This document shows, piece by piece, positions 20,591-33,999 of a stretch of DNA of 39,764 bases. The translations under genes and the position numbers were made by a program. Source of the stretch: Arenimonas sp. (GTDB lineage Bacteria > Pseudomonadota > Gammaproteobacteria > Xanthomonadales > Xanthomonadaceae); NCBI RefSeq assembly GCF_022842045.1, contig NZ_JALHQI010000023.1, positions 1 through 39,764 of the forward strand, given 5' to 3'. Every line of letters starts with the position of its first letter. Positions within the stretch are counted from its first letter, which is position 1. The notes beneath the pieces are model-generated. The model saw nothing but the letters and a program-made list of their open reading frames with translations. It searched no databases and was not told the origin of the DNA.

Positions 20591-21244
20591 TCAGGTGAGC
20601 AGCAGGCGATCCACCGCGACCAGCACGACGCCGGCGACCAGCAGGGCGATGCCGACGGTGGGCACCAGCAGCGCCAGCGGCAGGCCCAGCACCAGCGACG
20701 CCAGTCCCCAGGCCATCACGTCCTGCACCGGCGCCCGCGGCGTGGCGCCGGCGCGGGCGGCCAGCGCGGCGTCCAGGCTCAGCTTGCCGCCGCCCTGGAA
20801 CACCAGCGGCAGCAGCATCAGCGCGAACAGCAGCGGCAGCTTGAAGTTGCCGAAGCCCTTGTCGCTGATCGCATAGCCGCGCCACAGCTCCGACAGGCTG
20901 CCGTAGTCGGCCGGCCAGTGCACCGACACCGTCGCCACCGCCGTCAGCACCAGCAGCGCGAAGGCGAAAAAGCGCGTGCCGAGGCCCAGCAGCAGCGCGA
21001 CCGCGCCGACCAGTTCGGCCCAGGTCGCCAGCGTCCAGCTCAGGTCCACGGGCGCCAGGTTGAAGGGCACCGGGAACTTGTCCTGGATGCCGGCGAACCA
21101 GTTCTCGCCGCGGTACTTCTGCATCCCGGCCTCCCAGAATTCCCAGGCCAGGATCAGGCGCAGGCCCAGCGGCGCCAGCCAGTGGCCGGTGCCGTCCAGT
21201 CGTTCGGTCAGGGCGACCCAGCGGTCGCCGAGGGAAAGTCGCAT
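20591..21244 (-). CDS. hvfX: DoxX-family membrane protein of the hvf operon
   Basis: A 217-residue membrane protein of the DoxX family, with hydrophobic segments near residues 23-38, 70-88, 91-108, 135-150 and 175-210. Family features are [24 protein letters not shown] near the first helix and [19 protein letters not shown]. DoxX-family genes accompany HvfA-HvfB-HvfC in many MNIO metallophore clusters. Their exact role is not settled; redox or transport work on the peptide is proposed. It lies 13 bp after hvfC. The symbol is given by position and family, not by tested function. Confidence 0.8.
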   Translation of the reverse strand: MRLSLGDRWVALTERLDGTGHWLAPLGLRLILAWEFWEAGMQKYRGENWFAGIQDKFPVPFNLAPVDLSWTLATWAELVGAVALLLGLGTRFFAFALLVLTAVATVSVHWPADYGSLSELWRGYAISDKGFGNFKLPLLFALMLLPLVFQGGGKLSLDAALAARAGATPRAPVQDVMAWGLASLVLGLPLALLVPTVGIALLVAGVVLVAVDRLLLT

Positions 21245-21257
21245 GGGGATGTCTCCG

Positions 21258-22016
21258 TCAGGAAGTGGCGGTGCCGGGGACGATGCCCGCGGCGCGGAAC
21301 TGCTCGAGCATGGCCTGGCCCTGCGCGAGGAACGCTTCGGTGTCGGCGGCGCCGGCCTCGGCGGCGAGCGCCAGCAGCTGCTCGCGGCCGCTGAGCGTGG
21401 GCGCGTCGGCCAGGCGCTGCAGCAGTCGGAAGCTCAGCGCGGTGAGCTCGTTGAAGCGCACGCGATGGTCGGCGCCGCGCTGCACCAGCAGGAAGGTCGG
21501 CTGCGGCGGCGGTTCGGCGGGCTGGTGCGCAGGCGAGAGGTGGTGCACCGGCCAGGCGTAGGCCAGCGGCCAGGCCAGCGGCGACAGCAGCGGGCGGCCC
21601 AGCAGCAGGTCGCCGGCGGGGTCGTGCGGTGGCGGCACGGCATCGCTGAGGTCGAGCGCCAGCTCCACCCATTCGTAGTGCGCCAGCTCCAGCAGCCACG
21701 GCGGATCGCCCGCGCGCACGCCGCGCTGCTGCAGGTACTGCAGGAATTCGCGCGGCAGCTCGGGGAAGATTGGCGTGGCGCAGCGGTGCTCGCGATAGAA
21801 ATCGCGCACCAGCGCGTGCCAGCGCCCGCCATCCAGGATCTTGCGGATGATCGGGAAGTTGCCGGCCAGCAGGCCCTCGAGGCTGTTGAAGAAGAGGTCG
21901 CGATAGACCTGCAGCCGGCGATCCTCGATGTCCGGCGGCGGCGCCGCGTGTTCGGGGTCGCGGATGTGCGCGGCCAGCGTGAACTGCTGGCGGCGCAGCG
22001 CCTCAGGCGCGGGCAT
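21258..22016 (-). CDS. hvfC: HvfC, DUF2063 partner of the MNIO enzyme
   Basis: A 252-residue protein. The N-terminal DUF2063 domain is clear: [43 protein letters not shown] and [23 protein letters not shown]. The C-terminal half (about 160-252) is the winged-helix-like domain usual in HvfC. In Haemophilus, HvfC is the obligate partner of HvfB and helps it engage the HvfA leader and core. The start overlaps the hvfB end by 14 bp, which supports coupled synthesis of the two subunits. Confidence 0.9.
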   Translation of the reverse strand: MPAPEALRRQQFTLAAHIRDPEHAAPPPDIEDRRLQVYRDLFFNSLEGLLAGNFPIIRKILDGGRWHALVRDFYREHRCATPIFPELPREFLQYLQQRGVRAGDPPWLLELAHYEWVELALDLSDAVPPPHDPAGDLLLGRPLLSPLAWPLAYAWPVHHLSPAHQPAEPPPQPTFLLVQRGADHRVRFNELTALSFRLLQRLADAPTLSGREQLLALAAEAGAADTEAFLAQGQAMLEQFRAAGIVPGTATS

Positions 22017-22860
22017 GGCGAACCTCCGCCGGCGCGTGGCGGCGCAGCGTGGCGCGCACGGTGGCCACTTCCGCCACCAGCTCAGCGTAGGGCGGGAAGT
22101 TGAAATCGCGCTCGAGCAGCGCCGGCCGCGGGCCGAACGTCGCGCAGGCGGTGTCGAGCAGCTCCCACACCCCCGGCTTCACCGGCGCGCCGTGGGTGTC
22201 CACCTTCAGGTCGTCGGCCTCGTCGTAGTGGCCGGCGACGTGGTAGTAGGCGATGCGCTCGCCCGGCAGGCGGCGCAGGAATTCGTGGGCGTCGTAGCGG
22301 TGGTTCACCGCGTTGACGAAGATGTTGTTCACGTCCAGCAGCAGGTCGCAGTCGGCCTCGGCCAGCACGGCGTTGACGAAATCGATCTCCGGCATCGCCT
22401 GGTAGGGCGCGGCGTAGTAGGAGATGTTCTCGACCGCGATGCGGCGGCCCAGCGCTTCCTGCACCTGGCGGATGCGGCCGGCGACGTGGTGCACGGCTTC
22501 CTCGGTGAAGGGAATCGGCATCAGGTCGTAGAGCTGGCCGTCGTCGCTGCAGTAGGACAGGTGCTCGCTGTAGATCGGCACCCGGTGTTCATCCAGGAAC
22601 CGGCGCAGCTTGAGCAGGTAGGTTTCGTCGAAGGGCTCGACCGCGCCCAGCGACAGCGAAAGCCCATGGCACACCAGCGGGTGCTTCGCGCTGAGTTCGC
22701 GCAGGCCCTCGCCGAAGCGCCCGCCGACGCCGATCCAGTTGTCGGGGGCGCACTCGAGGAAATCGAAGTCTCCCGGCGCTGCGGCCTGCAGCGGACCCAT
22801 CAGGGCCCGCCGCAGGCCGAGGCCGGCGGCCACCGGAGAGAGGGAAGGGATGGCCGTCAT
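22003..22860 (-). CDS. hvfB: HvfB, multinuclear non-heme iron oxidase (MNIO, DUF692)
   Basis: TIM-barrel enzyme of the DUF692/MbnB family, which uses a two- or three-iron centre and oxygen to modify cysteines of a partner peptide. In Haemophilus HvfA the product is an oxazolone-thioamide copper ligand. The ATG at 22858-22860 gives 285 residues starting just before GLGLRRAL. The frame is open upstream only because it crosses the hvfA repeats. Likely metal ligands are H65 (HGLSLSLG), E99-H100 (SEHLSY), E144-N145 (AVENISYY), D176-N178 (LLLDVNN), H207 and H211 (YYHVAGH), D221-H223 (VDTHG) and E250 (LLERDFNFP). It starts 7 bp after hvfA. Confidence 0.93.
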   Translation of the reverse strand: MTAIPSLSPVAAGLGLRRALMGPLQAAAPGDFDFLECAPDNWIGVGGRFGEGLRELSAKHPLVCHGLSLSLGAVEPFDETYLLKLRRFLDEHRVPIYSEHLSYCSDDGQLYDLMPIPFTEEAVHHVAGRIRQVQEALGRRIAVENISYYAAPYQAMPEIDFVNAVLAEADCDLLLDVNNIFVNAVNHRYDAHEFLRRLPGERIAYYHVAGHYDEADDLKVDTHGAPVKPGVWELLDTACATFGPRPALLERDFNFPPYAELVAEVATVRATLRRHAPAEVRHARA

Positions 22861-22867
22861 TTCGATC

Positions 22868-23263
22868 TCAAGCCTGGCCGCCGCACTTGCCTTCGCCGCA
22901 CTTGCCCTCGCCCTCGGCCTTGTCGGCGCCGCACTTGCCTTCGCCGCACTTGCCTTCGCCCTCGGCCTTGTCGGCGCCGCACTTGCCCTCGCCACACTTG
23001 CCTTCGCCGCACTTGCCCTCGTGCTCGCCCTTCTCGGCGCCGCAGTGGCCTTCGCCGCACTTGCCTTCGCCTTCGGCCTTCTTGTCGTCGCCGCACTTGC
23101 CCTCGCCACACTTGCCCTCGGCGTGGTCGCCGTGGTCGCTGGCGGCCAGTGCGTAGCCCTGGCCCAGCGGGCTCATCGCGAACGCGGAGTTGGCCAGCGC
23201 CATGCTGCCCAGGACCAGGGCGCCGGCGACCATCACAACGGATTTGGAGGTTTTGTTCGACAT
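22868..23263 (-). CDS. hvfA: HvfA, secreted RiPP metallophore precursor with eleven EGxCG motifs
   Basis: The 131-residue precursor starts with a Sec-type signal peptide (basic MSNKTSK, hydrophobic 9-24, cleavage after AFA near residue 29). A short leader-like stretch precedes the core. From residue 49 the protein is built from EGKCG pentapeptides: ten EGKCG and one EGHCG, with all eleven cysteines inside them (52, 57, 69, 74, 85, 90, 95, 106, 111, 122, 127). Linkers are DDKKAEG, AEKGEH and ADKAEG. HvfB/HvfC are known to convert the Cys of EGKCG motifs to oxazolone-thioamide groups that bind copper, so this peptide could carry up to eleven sites. Export to the periplasm is inferred. It starts 45 bp after the sigma factor gene. 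Confidence 0.92.
   Translation of the reverse strand: MSNKTSKSVVMVAGALVLGSMALANSAFAMSPLGQGYALAASDHGDHAEGKCGEGKCGDDKKAEGEGKCGEGHCGAEKGEHEGKCGEGKCGEGKCGADKAEGEGKCGEGKCGADKAEGEGKCGEGKCGGQA
22880..23119 (-). repeat. EGKCG-coding tandem repeat tract in hvfA
   Basis: The core of hvfA is a nested DNA repeat. A 15-bp unit (one EGKCG) is repeated eleven times with linkers. Within it, two adjacent 48-bp copies (22881-22928 and 22929-22976) differ at a single base (22907 versus 22955), followed by a diverged partial third copy. The near identity suggests recent duplication or ongoing slippage, which would change the number of modification sites without breaking the frame. Confidence 0.9.
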
Positions 23264-23308
23264 GATCGTTCTCTCTCTGTGGGTTGCGGGCGGACCCGCG
23301 GGGTGGGT

Positions 23309-23878
23309 TCAGTCTTTCAGGTATTCGCGCGCGAGTGAACGCGCGCGGTGCAGGCGGGCCTTGGTGGCCTCGCGGGTCAGGCCGAGGCGCTCGGACAGCT
23401 CCTCGATGGTCAGGCCCTCGAGGTCGCGCATCAGCACGATCTCGCGGTAGTGCGCGGTCAGGGACTCCAGCGCGGCGGCCAAGTCGCGGGCCAAGCCCCG
23501 GTGCTCGATCACGCACACGGCCGCGATGTCCTCGGTGATCGGCTCATGCAGGAAAGTACGCATGCCGCGCTTGAGGCGGTTGCATTCGCGCTTGACGATG
23601 CGGAACAACCAGGACGCGAAGCACTCCAGCTGGCGCAGGTCCACCAGGCGCCGGGAGGCGGTGAACAGCGACTCCTGCACGGCGTCCTCGACGTCGTTGA
23701 CCACGCAGTGGTGCTCGGCGTAGCGGCGCAGGTCCTGGCGCGAGCGGGTGAGCACGCGCTCCAGCGCCGGCCGGTCGCCGGCGCGGGCGGCATCGAGGTC
23801 CTGCAGCCAGGCCTGGTTTTCCATGGTCACCGCCGGCGAGGTCGCCATGAGCATCGAGGGGAACAATGAAATCGTCAT
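23309..23878 (-). CDS. ECF-type RNA polymerase sigma factor upstream of hvfABC
   Basis: Sigma70-family protein with region 2 (VVNDVEDAVQESLFTASRR followed by FASWLFRIVKRECNRLKR) and region 4 (YREIVLMRDLEGLTIEELSERLGLTREATKARLHRARS), and without regions 1 and 3, so it is an ECF sigma. I chose the ATG at 23876-23878 (189 residues), preceded by AGGGG. ATGs at 23851, 23845 and 23824 are alternatives, the last being closest to the usual ECF length. No anti-sigma gene lies beside it. Its position first in the run with hvfABCX suggests it drives that operon and possibly itself. The inducing signal is not visible. Confidence 0.85.
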   Translation of the reverse strand: MTISLFPSMLMATSPAVTMENQAWLQDLDAARAGDRPALERVLTRSRQDLRRYAEHHCVVNDVEDAVQESLFTASRRLVDLRQLECFASWLFRIVKRECNRLKRGMRTFLHEPITEDIAAVCVIEHRGLARDLAAALESLTAHYREIVLMRDLEGLTIEELSERLGLTREATKARLHRARSLAREYLKD

Positions 23879-23894
23879 GACCCCTAAGAGACTA

Positions 23895-23939
23895 CCGCCG
23901 CAGCGGAGGGTGCGGCGGGTTCCGTTCAAAATTTAACGG
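23895..23939 (-). promoter_or_regulatory. dyad-rich leader upstream of the sigma/hvf operon
   Basis: The 85-bp gap between arsJ and the sigma gene holds two dyads. One is a perfect 8-bp GC inverted repeat (CCGCCGCA at 23895-23902 with TGCGGCGG at 23911-23918). The other is a CCGTT...AACGG dyad around an AT-rich centre (23922-23939). A GGAAC element resembling ECF -35 boxes occurs on the minus strand at about 23919-23923, but no matching -10 is found at 16-17 bp. Operator or leader-hairpin roles are possible. Confidence 0.4.
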
Positions 23940-23963
23940 GTGTTCAGTTTCGCGGGCCGGGGG

Positions 23964-25201
23964 TCAGTCCGGGGCGAGGTCCGGGCTGCCGGGGCCGGGT
24001 GCCGGTCGGGGCAGGCCCAGCACCACCACCGCCGAAAGCGCCAGGAATGCCGCCGAAAACCAGAGGCAGGCCGCCAGCCCGAGGGATTGGTACACCGCCC
24101 CCGACAACACCGTGCCCAGCAGCCGGCCGCCGGCGTTGGCCATGTAGTAGAAGCCCACGTCCAGCGACACGCCGTCCTCGCGGGCGTGGGCGACGATCAG
24201 ATAGCTGTGCAGCGCCGAATTGACCGCGAACGCGGCGCCGAACACCAGCAGCCCGGCCACCAGCACCGTCTGCGCCGGCCAGCCCGCGCCCAGCGCCCAC
24301 GCCAGGCCGGCCGTGGGCACCGCCAGCGCCAGCGCCCAGGCAAACGCCACGCCGCCGCCGGGCGGATGCCCGCCGCGCTGGCCCGTCACCGCCGGCGCCA
24401 GCGCCTGCACCGCGCCGTAGCCGATGATCCACGTGGCCAGGAAGCCGCCGATGGCCGCGTGCGACCAGCCCAACGTGGTGGCCAGGTACACGGGCAGCGC
24501 CACCACGAACCAGACGTCGCGGGCCGCGAACAGCAGCAGGCGCGCCGCGGACAGCCGGTTGATGGCTGCGCTCTTGGACAGCAGCTCGGTGAACTTCGGC
24601 TTGGCCTTGGCCTTGCCGAGGTCCTTCTGCAGCAGCGCCAGGCTGAGAAGCCACACCAGGCCCAGCGCCGCCGCCATCGCGACCACCGCGCCGTCGAAGC
24701 CCAGCGCCGCCAGCAGCACGCCGCCCAGGAAGAAGCCGACGCCCTTGAGCGCGTTCTTCGAGCCCGTCAGCACCGCCACCCACCGGTACAGCCGCGCCTG
24801 TTCCGCGCCCGGCACCAGCAGCTTGATGCCGCCCTTGGCGCTCATCTTGTTGAGGTCCTTGGCGATGCCGCTCAGCGCCTGCGCCGCCATCACCCAGGGC
24901 ACCGTCAGCATCGCCGCCGGCACGGCCAGCATCACCAGCGCGCCGATCTGCAGGAACAGCCCGAGGTTCATCGTGCGGTTCAGGCCCAGCCGCGCGCCCA
25001 GCCAGCCGCCAACCAGGTTGGTGACCACGCCGAAGATTTCGTAGAACAGGAACAGCATCGCCACCTGCAGCGGCGAGTAGCCGAGCTGGTGGAAGTGCAG
25101 CACCACCAGCATCCGCAGCGCGCCGTCGGTCAGGGTGAAGGCCCAGTAGTTCCCGGTGATGACCAGGTACTGGCGCGCCATCGTGCGGGCGGCGGCTTCG
25201 C

Positions 25202-25205
<4 letters not shown>
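23964..25205 (-). CDS. arsJ: organoarsenical efflux MFS transporter ArsJ
   Basis: Major facilitator that exports 1-arseno-3-phosphoglycerate, which breaks down outside to arsenate. The GTG at 25203-25205 overlaps the GAPDH stop (GTGA) and gives 413 residues; an ATG eight codons further in is an alternative. Family-typical segments are [42 protein letters not shown] YEIFGVV and [10 protein letters not shown], and [23 protein letters not shown]. There are about ten to twelve membrane helices. Coupling to the GAPDH upstream is the known two-gene arsenate resistance route. Confidence 0.93.
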
Positions 25206-26203
<998 letters not shown>

Positions 26204-26228
26204 GGGTGTGGTCTCTGAGGGAAAGGGA

Positions 26229-26567
26229 TCAGCAGCAGCCCGCGCCCTTGGCCGGGCCGTCCGCGGGCGCGCACAGGGCGTCGTCGCCACCGCAGCAGTT
26301 CTCGGTCAGGAAGCCCACCAGCCCGCGCATCGCCTCGAAGTCGGCTCGGTAGCGGATGTTCCGGCCCAGCGGCTCGGGCTGGATCAGGCCGGCCTGCTGC
26401 AAGGCCTTGAGGTGGAAGGACAGGGTGTTCGGCGGGATGGCCAGGTGCGCCGCCAAGTCCCCGGCAAAGGCCCCGTCCGGCCCGAGCTGGACCAGGTGGC
26501 GGAAGACGGCCAGGCGGTGGGGTTGGGCGAGGGCCGAGAGGGCGGCGAGGGCGGTGTTCGTTTCCAT
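26229..26567 (-). CDS. arsR: ArsR-family arsenic-responsive repressor
   Basis: A 112-residue winged-helix repressor: [20 protein letters not shown], then the recognition helix region [18 protein letters not shown] and the wing [10 protein letters not shown]. It lacks the ELCVCDL metal site in the DNA-binding helix. Instead it has a C-terminal cysteine set, C91-C92 (ENCCGG), C99 and C111-C112. This resembles the ArsR type whose As(III) site is a CC pair plus a nearby Cys near residues 95-102. It heads arsR-GAPDH-arsJ and is expected to repress its own promoter. The 79 bp upstream is AT-rich near the start but I could not define an operator. Confidence 0.92.
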   Translation of the reverse strand: METNTALAALSALAQPHRLAVFRHLVQLGPDGAFAGDLAAHLAIPPNTLSFHLKALQQAGLIQPEPLGRNIRYRADFEAMRGLVGFLTENCCGGDDALCAPADGPAKGAGCC

Positions 26568-26646
26568 GGTTCGAGAATAGTGGAAATAAATGACATCGGC
26601 ATGACCAGGCAGTGCCGCCGCCGGGACGGGAATGGCTCCAGAAGGA

Positions 26647-27440
26647 CTAGCGCGCGAGGAAGCGGACGATGGCCTCGCCCGGCGCCGGATCCGACAGCAC
26701 GGTGTCGTGGCTGGCGTCCTCGACGGCCACCACTACGGGCGGCGTGGGCAGGGCGGCGATCAGGGCGTCGGTGCGGGCGGGCGGCACCACGCGGTCGTTG
26801 CCGGCGCGGATCACCAGCACCGGCCCCCTGAAGTCCGCGAGATGGCGGACGGAGTCGTAGCGGTCCTGCAGCAGCCAGTCCACCGGCAGCCACGGGTAGT
26901 GGCCGGCCGCGACGGCGGCGAGGCTGTCGAACGGCGTCACCAGCACGAGTTTCGACACCGGCCGTTTGGCCGCCACGTAGCTGGCAACGCCGGAGCCCAG
27001 GCTTCGACCGACCACCGTGATCTCGCCCTCGGGATGCCGGCCCTTGGCGTGGTCGAAGATGGCCAGCGCATCGGCGAATAGCGCCGCCTCGCTGGGCGAG
27101 CCGTCGCTGGCGCCGTAGCCGCGGTACGCGACCAGGTAGATGCTTCGGTCGGGGAACCAGCGCGTGAGCCGCGTGCGCATGCCCTCCACGGCCTCGGCGT
27201 TGCCGCCGAAGTAGATCAGCGCATCTTCCTGCCCCGGCTGCAGCCGCCAGCCGCGCAGCGTGGCGTCCGGGCGACGCAGCTCGAAATCGGTGTGGATGGC
27301 ATCGAGCCGGGTCGCCTGCGGGTAGTACATCAGGTCGCGCTGCTGGGCATACATCAGGCCGCACAGGCCCAGGTAGCCCAGCAGCGGCAGGGCAAGCGCG
27401 GCGAGAAGGAGCTTCCTCGTGCTGCGCTTGCCCCGTGCCA

Positions 27441-27441
<1 letters not shown>
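26647..27441 (-). CDS. membrane-anchored alpha/beta hydrolase
   Basis: A 264-residue protein with an N-terminal membrane anchor (about 10-30) followed by an alpha/beta-hydrolase fold of the ABHD13/ABHD17/BEM46-like type. Typical elements are RDLMYYPQ after the anchor, YFGGNAE (oxyanion strand), YRGYGASDGSPSE, the nucleophile elbow GRSLGSG, the acid in RAGNDRVVP and the catalytic His in DASHDTV. Substrate unknown; serine esterase or thioesterase activity is the family expectation. Its ATG overlaps the gcvP stop (TGATG), so it is translated from the glycine-controlled gcvP transcript, though no functional link to glycine is obvious. Confidence 0.87.
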
Positions 27442-30326
<2,885 letters not shown>

Positions 30327-30372
30327 GGCAGGTCCGGACCGATAGGGGAGGGCCGCGCACGGATGCACGGGG

Positions 30373-30548
30373 GCGCCCCTCTGTCCTTTTGCCTGAGAGT
30401 TTTGGGCCGCGTCCTGCGGTCCCATGCCCCTTCGGCGCCGGTCGGTTCCGGTCTCTCCAGAGTTGCTCGCGCGGTACGGTTCCGGGTCCTGAGCGATTAC
30501 GGGCGTTACGCCTTCGGCGCTGGCCTTGGCCAGCCTCTCCCGCACCAC
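30373..30548 (-). ncRNA. tandem glycine riboswitch upstream of gcvP
   Basis: On the minus strand the leader has two glycine aptamers in series. The first (about 30548-30485) reads GCGGGAGAGGC, then GCCGAAGGCGTAACGCC and CGCTCAGG. The second (about 30468-30373) reads CTGGAGAGACCGG, then GGCGCCGAAGGGGCA, and ends ACTCTCAGGCAAAAGGACAGAG. These GGAGAG / GCCGAAGG / CTCAGGCAAAAGGAC blocks are the conserved core of the class. Tandem glycine riboswitches normally turn on gcv genes when glycine is plentiful. About 45 nt separate the second aptamer from the gcvP start. Confidence 0.95.
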
Positions 30549-30563
30549 GCATCGAGCCCCGCC

Positions 30564-30569
30564 ATTCTA
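30564..30569 (-). promoter_or_regulatory. putative -10 box of gcvP leader
   Basis: TAGAAT on the minus strand lies about 15 bp upstream of the first glycine aptamer, the right place to start the leader RNA. No good -35 is seen 17 bp upstream. The gap to phoU is 287 bp and is mostly riboswitch. Confidence 0.5.
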
Positions 30570-30613
30570 CCCCCGGGGCGGGTGAATTTGGGGGCATGAA
30601 GCCCCCAGGACCC

Positions 30614-31303
30614 TTACTGGGAGGTCAGGTCGCGCTTCTCGCGCTCGCCCTCGGGCTGCTCGCCGTGGACCAGGAACCAGGTGTTCTCGGCGATGTTGGT
30701 GGCGTGGTCGCCGATCCGCTCGATGTTCTTGGCCATGAACAGCAGGTGGGTGCAGGCCGTGATCTGGCGGGGATCCTCGGCCATGTAGGTCAGCAGCTCG
30801 CGGAACAGGCCGGTGTACTGGGCGTCGAGCTCGGCGTCCCGGCTGCGCACGGCCATGGCGCGCTCGGCGTCGCGGTGGGTGTAGGCGGCCAGGGCCTCGC
30901 GGACCAGGGTGTTGGCCAAATGGGCCAGGGCCGGCAGGCCGCGGCCGGCCGAGACCGGGGTGGTCTGGTTCAGGACGATGCTGCGCTTGGCCACGTTGGC
31001 GGCGTAGTCGCCGATGCGCTCGATGTCGGCCGAGATGCGCAGGGCGGCGTAGACCTCGCGCAGGTCGCGGGCCATCGGCTGGCGCAGGGCCAGCAGGCGC
31101 AGCACGTCGTGGCTGACCTCGTGCTCGAGGGCGTCGATGGCCTCGTCGTTGGCCACCACGCGCATCGCGGCCTGGCTGTCGCGGCGCTGGAACACGTCCA
31201 CGGCGGCGTCGAGCTGGGCCGTGGCGATCTCGCCCATGCGCTTGATCTCGCCGTCCAGGCGCTTGAGCTCGCTGTCGTAGCTCTTGACGATGTGGTCGTT
31301 CAT
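30614..31303 (-). CDS. phoU: phosphate signalling protein PhoU
   Basis: PhoU links the Pst transporter to the PhoR kinase and keeps the Pho regulon off when phosphate is sufficient. The 229-residue protein has the duplicated three-helix bundle with its acidic metal-binding repeats: first MGEIATAQLDAAVDVFQRRD...NDEAIDALEHEV, then DAELDAQYTGLFRELLTYM...MAKNIERIGDHATNIAENTWFLVHG. It is the last gene of pstSCAB-phoU, 15 bp after pstB. Confidence 0.96.
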   Translation of the reverse strand: MNDHIVKSYDSELKRLDGEIKRMGEIATAQLDAAVDVFQRRDSQAAMRVVANDEAIDALEHEVSHDVLRLLALRQPMARDLREVYAALRISADIERIGDYAANVAKRSIVLNQTTPVSAGRGLPALAHLANTLVREALAAYTHRDAERAMAVRSRDAELDAQYTGLFRELLTYMAEDPRQITACTHLLFMAKNIERIGDHATNIAENTWFLVHGEQPEGEREKRDLTSQ

Positions 31304-31318
31304 GGCGGTGTCCTGTCC

Positions 31319-32126
<808 letters not shown>

Positions 32127-32134
<8 letters not shown>

Positions 32135-32990
32135 GGCTCATCTTCTTGCGCAGAAGGAAATAACGGGCGGTGATGCTGACCAGCAGCACGAACACCGTGA
32201 TCAGGAAGGCGCCGGCCCAGGCCAGCTGGTTCCAGTACTCGAACGGGCTGAGCGCGAACTGGAAGATGGTGACGGGCAGGTTCGGCACCGCGCCGGTCAG
32301 GTCCATGCTCCAGTACTGGTTGTTGAAGGCGGTGAACAGCAGCGGCGCGGTCTCGCCGCTGATGCGCGCCAGCGCCAGCAGGATGCCGGTGAGGATGCCC
32401 GGGGCGGCGGCGCGGTAGAGGATCTGGGTGGTGACCTTCCACTGCGGGATGCCGAGCGACAGCGCCGCCTCGCGCATCTGCGTGGGCACCAGGCGCAGCA
32501 TCTCGTCGGTGGTGCGCACCACCACCGGCAGCACGATGAAGGCCAGGGCGACCGCGCCGGCGAAGCCGGAGAAGCCGCCCGTGGTCCGAACCACCAGCGT
32601 GTACACGAACAGGCCCAGCACGATCGACGGCGCCGACAGCAGGATGTCGTTGACGAAGCGGATCACTTCGCCGAGCTTGCGGTGGTTCACGTACTCGGCC
32701 AGGTAGGTGCCCGCCGCGACGCCGATGGGCGCGCCCAGCAGCACGGCCAGGCCGCTGATGAGCAGGCTGCCGGCGATGGCGTTCTTGAGGCCACCGAAGT
32801 CCTGGCCCGGGGGCGGGGTCATCTCGGTGAACAGCTGCAGGCTCATCGCGTCCACGCCCTTGGTGAACGTGGTCCACAGGATCCACACCAGCCAGAACAG
32901 GCCGAACAGCGCGGCCAGCCCGGACAGCACCAGGGTGACGCCGTTGACGATGCGGCGCTTGAGGAACAGGCGGTCGGCGACGGCGGACAT
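32127..32990 (-). CDS. pstA: phosphate ABC transporter permease PstA
   Basis: Inner-membrane permease of the Pst importer. The ATG at 32988-32990 overlaps the pstC stop (TGATG) and gives 287 residues with six membrane helices. The permease EAA-loop region reads [52 protein letters not shown], the conserved PstA cytoplasmic loop. TYLAEYV and [17 protein letters not shown] are further family marks. Confidence 0.96.
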
Positions 32991-33955
32991 CAGTTGCCCT
33001 CCCGCTTCTTGAGCTGCATGAGCATGAGCTTGGCGATGGCCAGGACGATGAAGGTGACGGCGAACAGCAGGAAGCCCAGCGCCAGCAGCGCCGACTGGTA
33101 CATCGAGGTGGTGGCCTCGGCGAACTCGTTGGCGATCGAGGCGGCGATGGAATTGCCCGGCTCGAGCAGCGAGGCCGAGATGCGGTGGGCGTTGCCGAGC
33201 ACGAAGGTGACGGCCATGGTCTCGCCGAGCGCGCGGCCCATGCCCAGGAAGATGCCGCCGATCACCGCCGAGCGGGTGTAGGGCAGCACGATGTCCCAGA
33301 CCACCTCGGTGGTGGTGGAGCCGAGCGCGTACGCCGACTCCTTCAGGCGGGTCGGCACCGTGAGGAAGACCTCGCGCATCACCGAGGAGATGAAGGGGAT
33401 GACCATGATCGCCAGCACGATGCCGGCGGTCAGCATGCCGATGCCCAGCGGCGGGCCGGCGAACAGGAAGCCGATGCCGGGCAGGGTGCCGATGTTCTCG
33501 TCGAGCCAGGGATAGACGTGGTTGCCCAGGATCGGCGCGAGCACGAACAGGCCCCACATGCCGTAGATGATCGAGGGGATGCCGGCCAGCAGTTCGATGG
33601 CGGCGCCGAGCGGCTGCCGGATCCAGGCCGGCGCCACCTCGGTGAGGAAGAGGGCGATGCCGAAGCTCACCGGCACGGCGATGATCATCGCGATGGCGGT
33701 GGTGACGACGGTACCGTAGATCGCGACCAGGGCACCGTATTCCTCGGTGACCGGGTTCCAGTCGGTGGAGGTCAGGAAGCCCCAGCCGAACTCGTTGAAG
33801 GCCTCGCGGCCGCCCCAGTACATCGACATCGCGGCCAGGGCCAGCGTGATCAGCACGAACCAGCCGGCGATCGCGACGATGTTCCGGAAGATCCAGTCGC
33901 CGGCGCCGTCGATGAAGCGCGAGGGCGGGGCGGGCTTGGCGGTGGCGGTGGTCAT
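32990..33955 (-). CDS. pstC: phosphate ABC transporter permease PstC
   Basis: Second permease of the Pst importer. I chose the ATG at 33953-33955 (321 residues, [14 protein letters not shown]); an ATG 14 codons upstream falls near the hairpin and has no family support. Six membrane helices are visible. PstC marks are [26 protein letters not shown]-like [19 protein letters not shown], the EAA loop [44 protein letters not shown], and [16 protein letters not shown]. It is separated from pstS by a strong hairpin. Confidence 0.96.
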   Translation of the reverse strand: [321 protein letters not shown]

Positions 33956-33999
33956 TCGCGGCGTTCTCTGGGGTGGGGCGCGGCGTTGCGGTTTCACCT

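Noticed and set aside
22861..23109. An 83-codon Ala/Lys/Arg-rich N-terminal extension of HvfB
   Set aside because: It reads the hvfA repeats in another frame. The MNIO family starts near GLGLRRAL, and an ATG at 22860 fits.
22739..23338. Plus-strand frame rich in [12 protein letters not shown] that looks like a membrane protein
   Set aside because: It is the reverse-strand image of the hvfA EGKCG repeats. The hydrophobic periodicity mirrors the repeat, and hvfA has the family evidence.
30327..30548. A 74-codon N-terminal extension of GcvP
   Set aside because: It translates the glycine riboswitch. The P protein family starts at [19 protein letters not shown].
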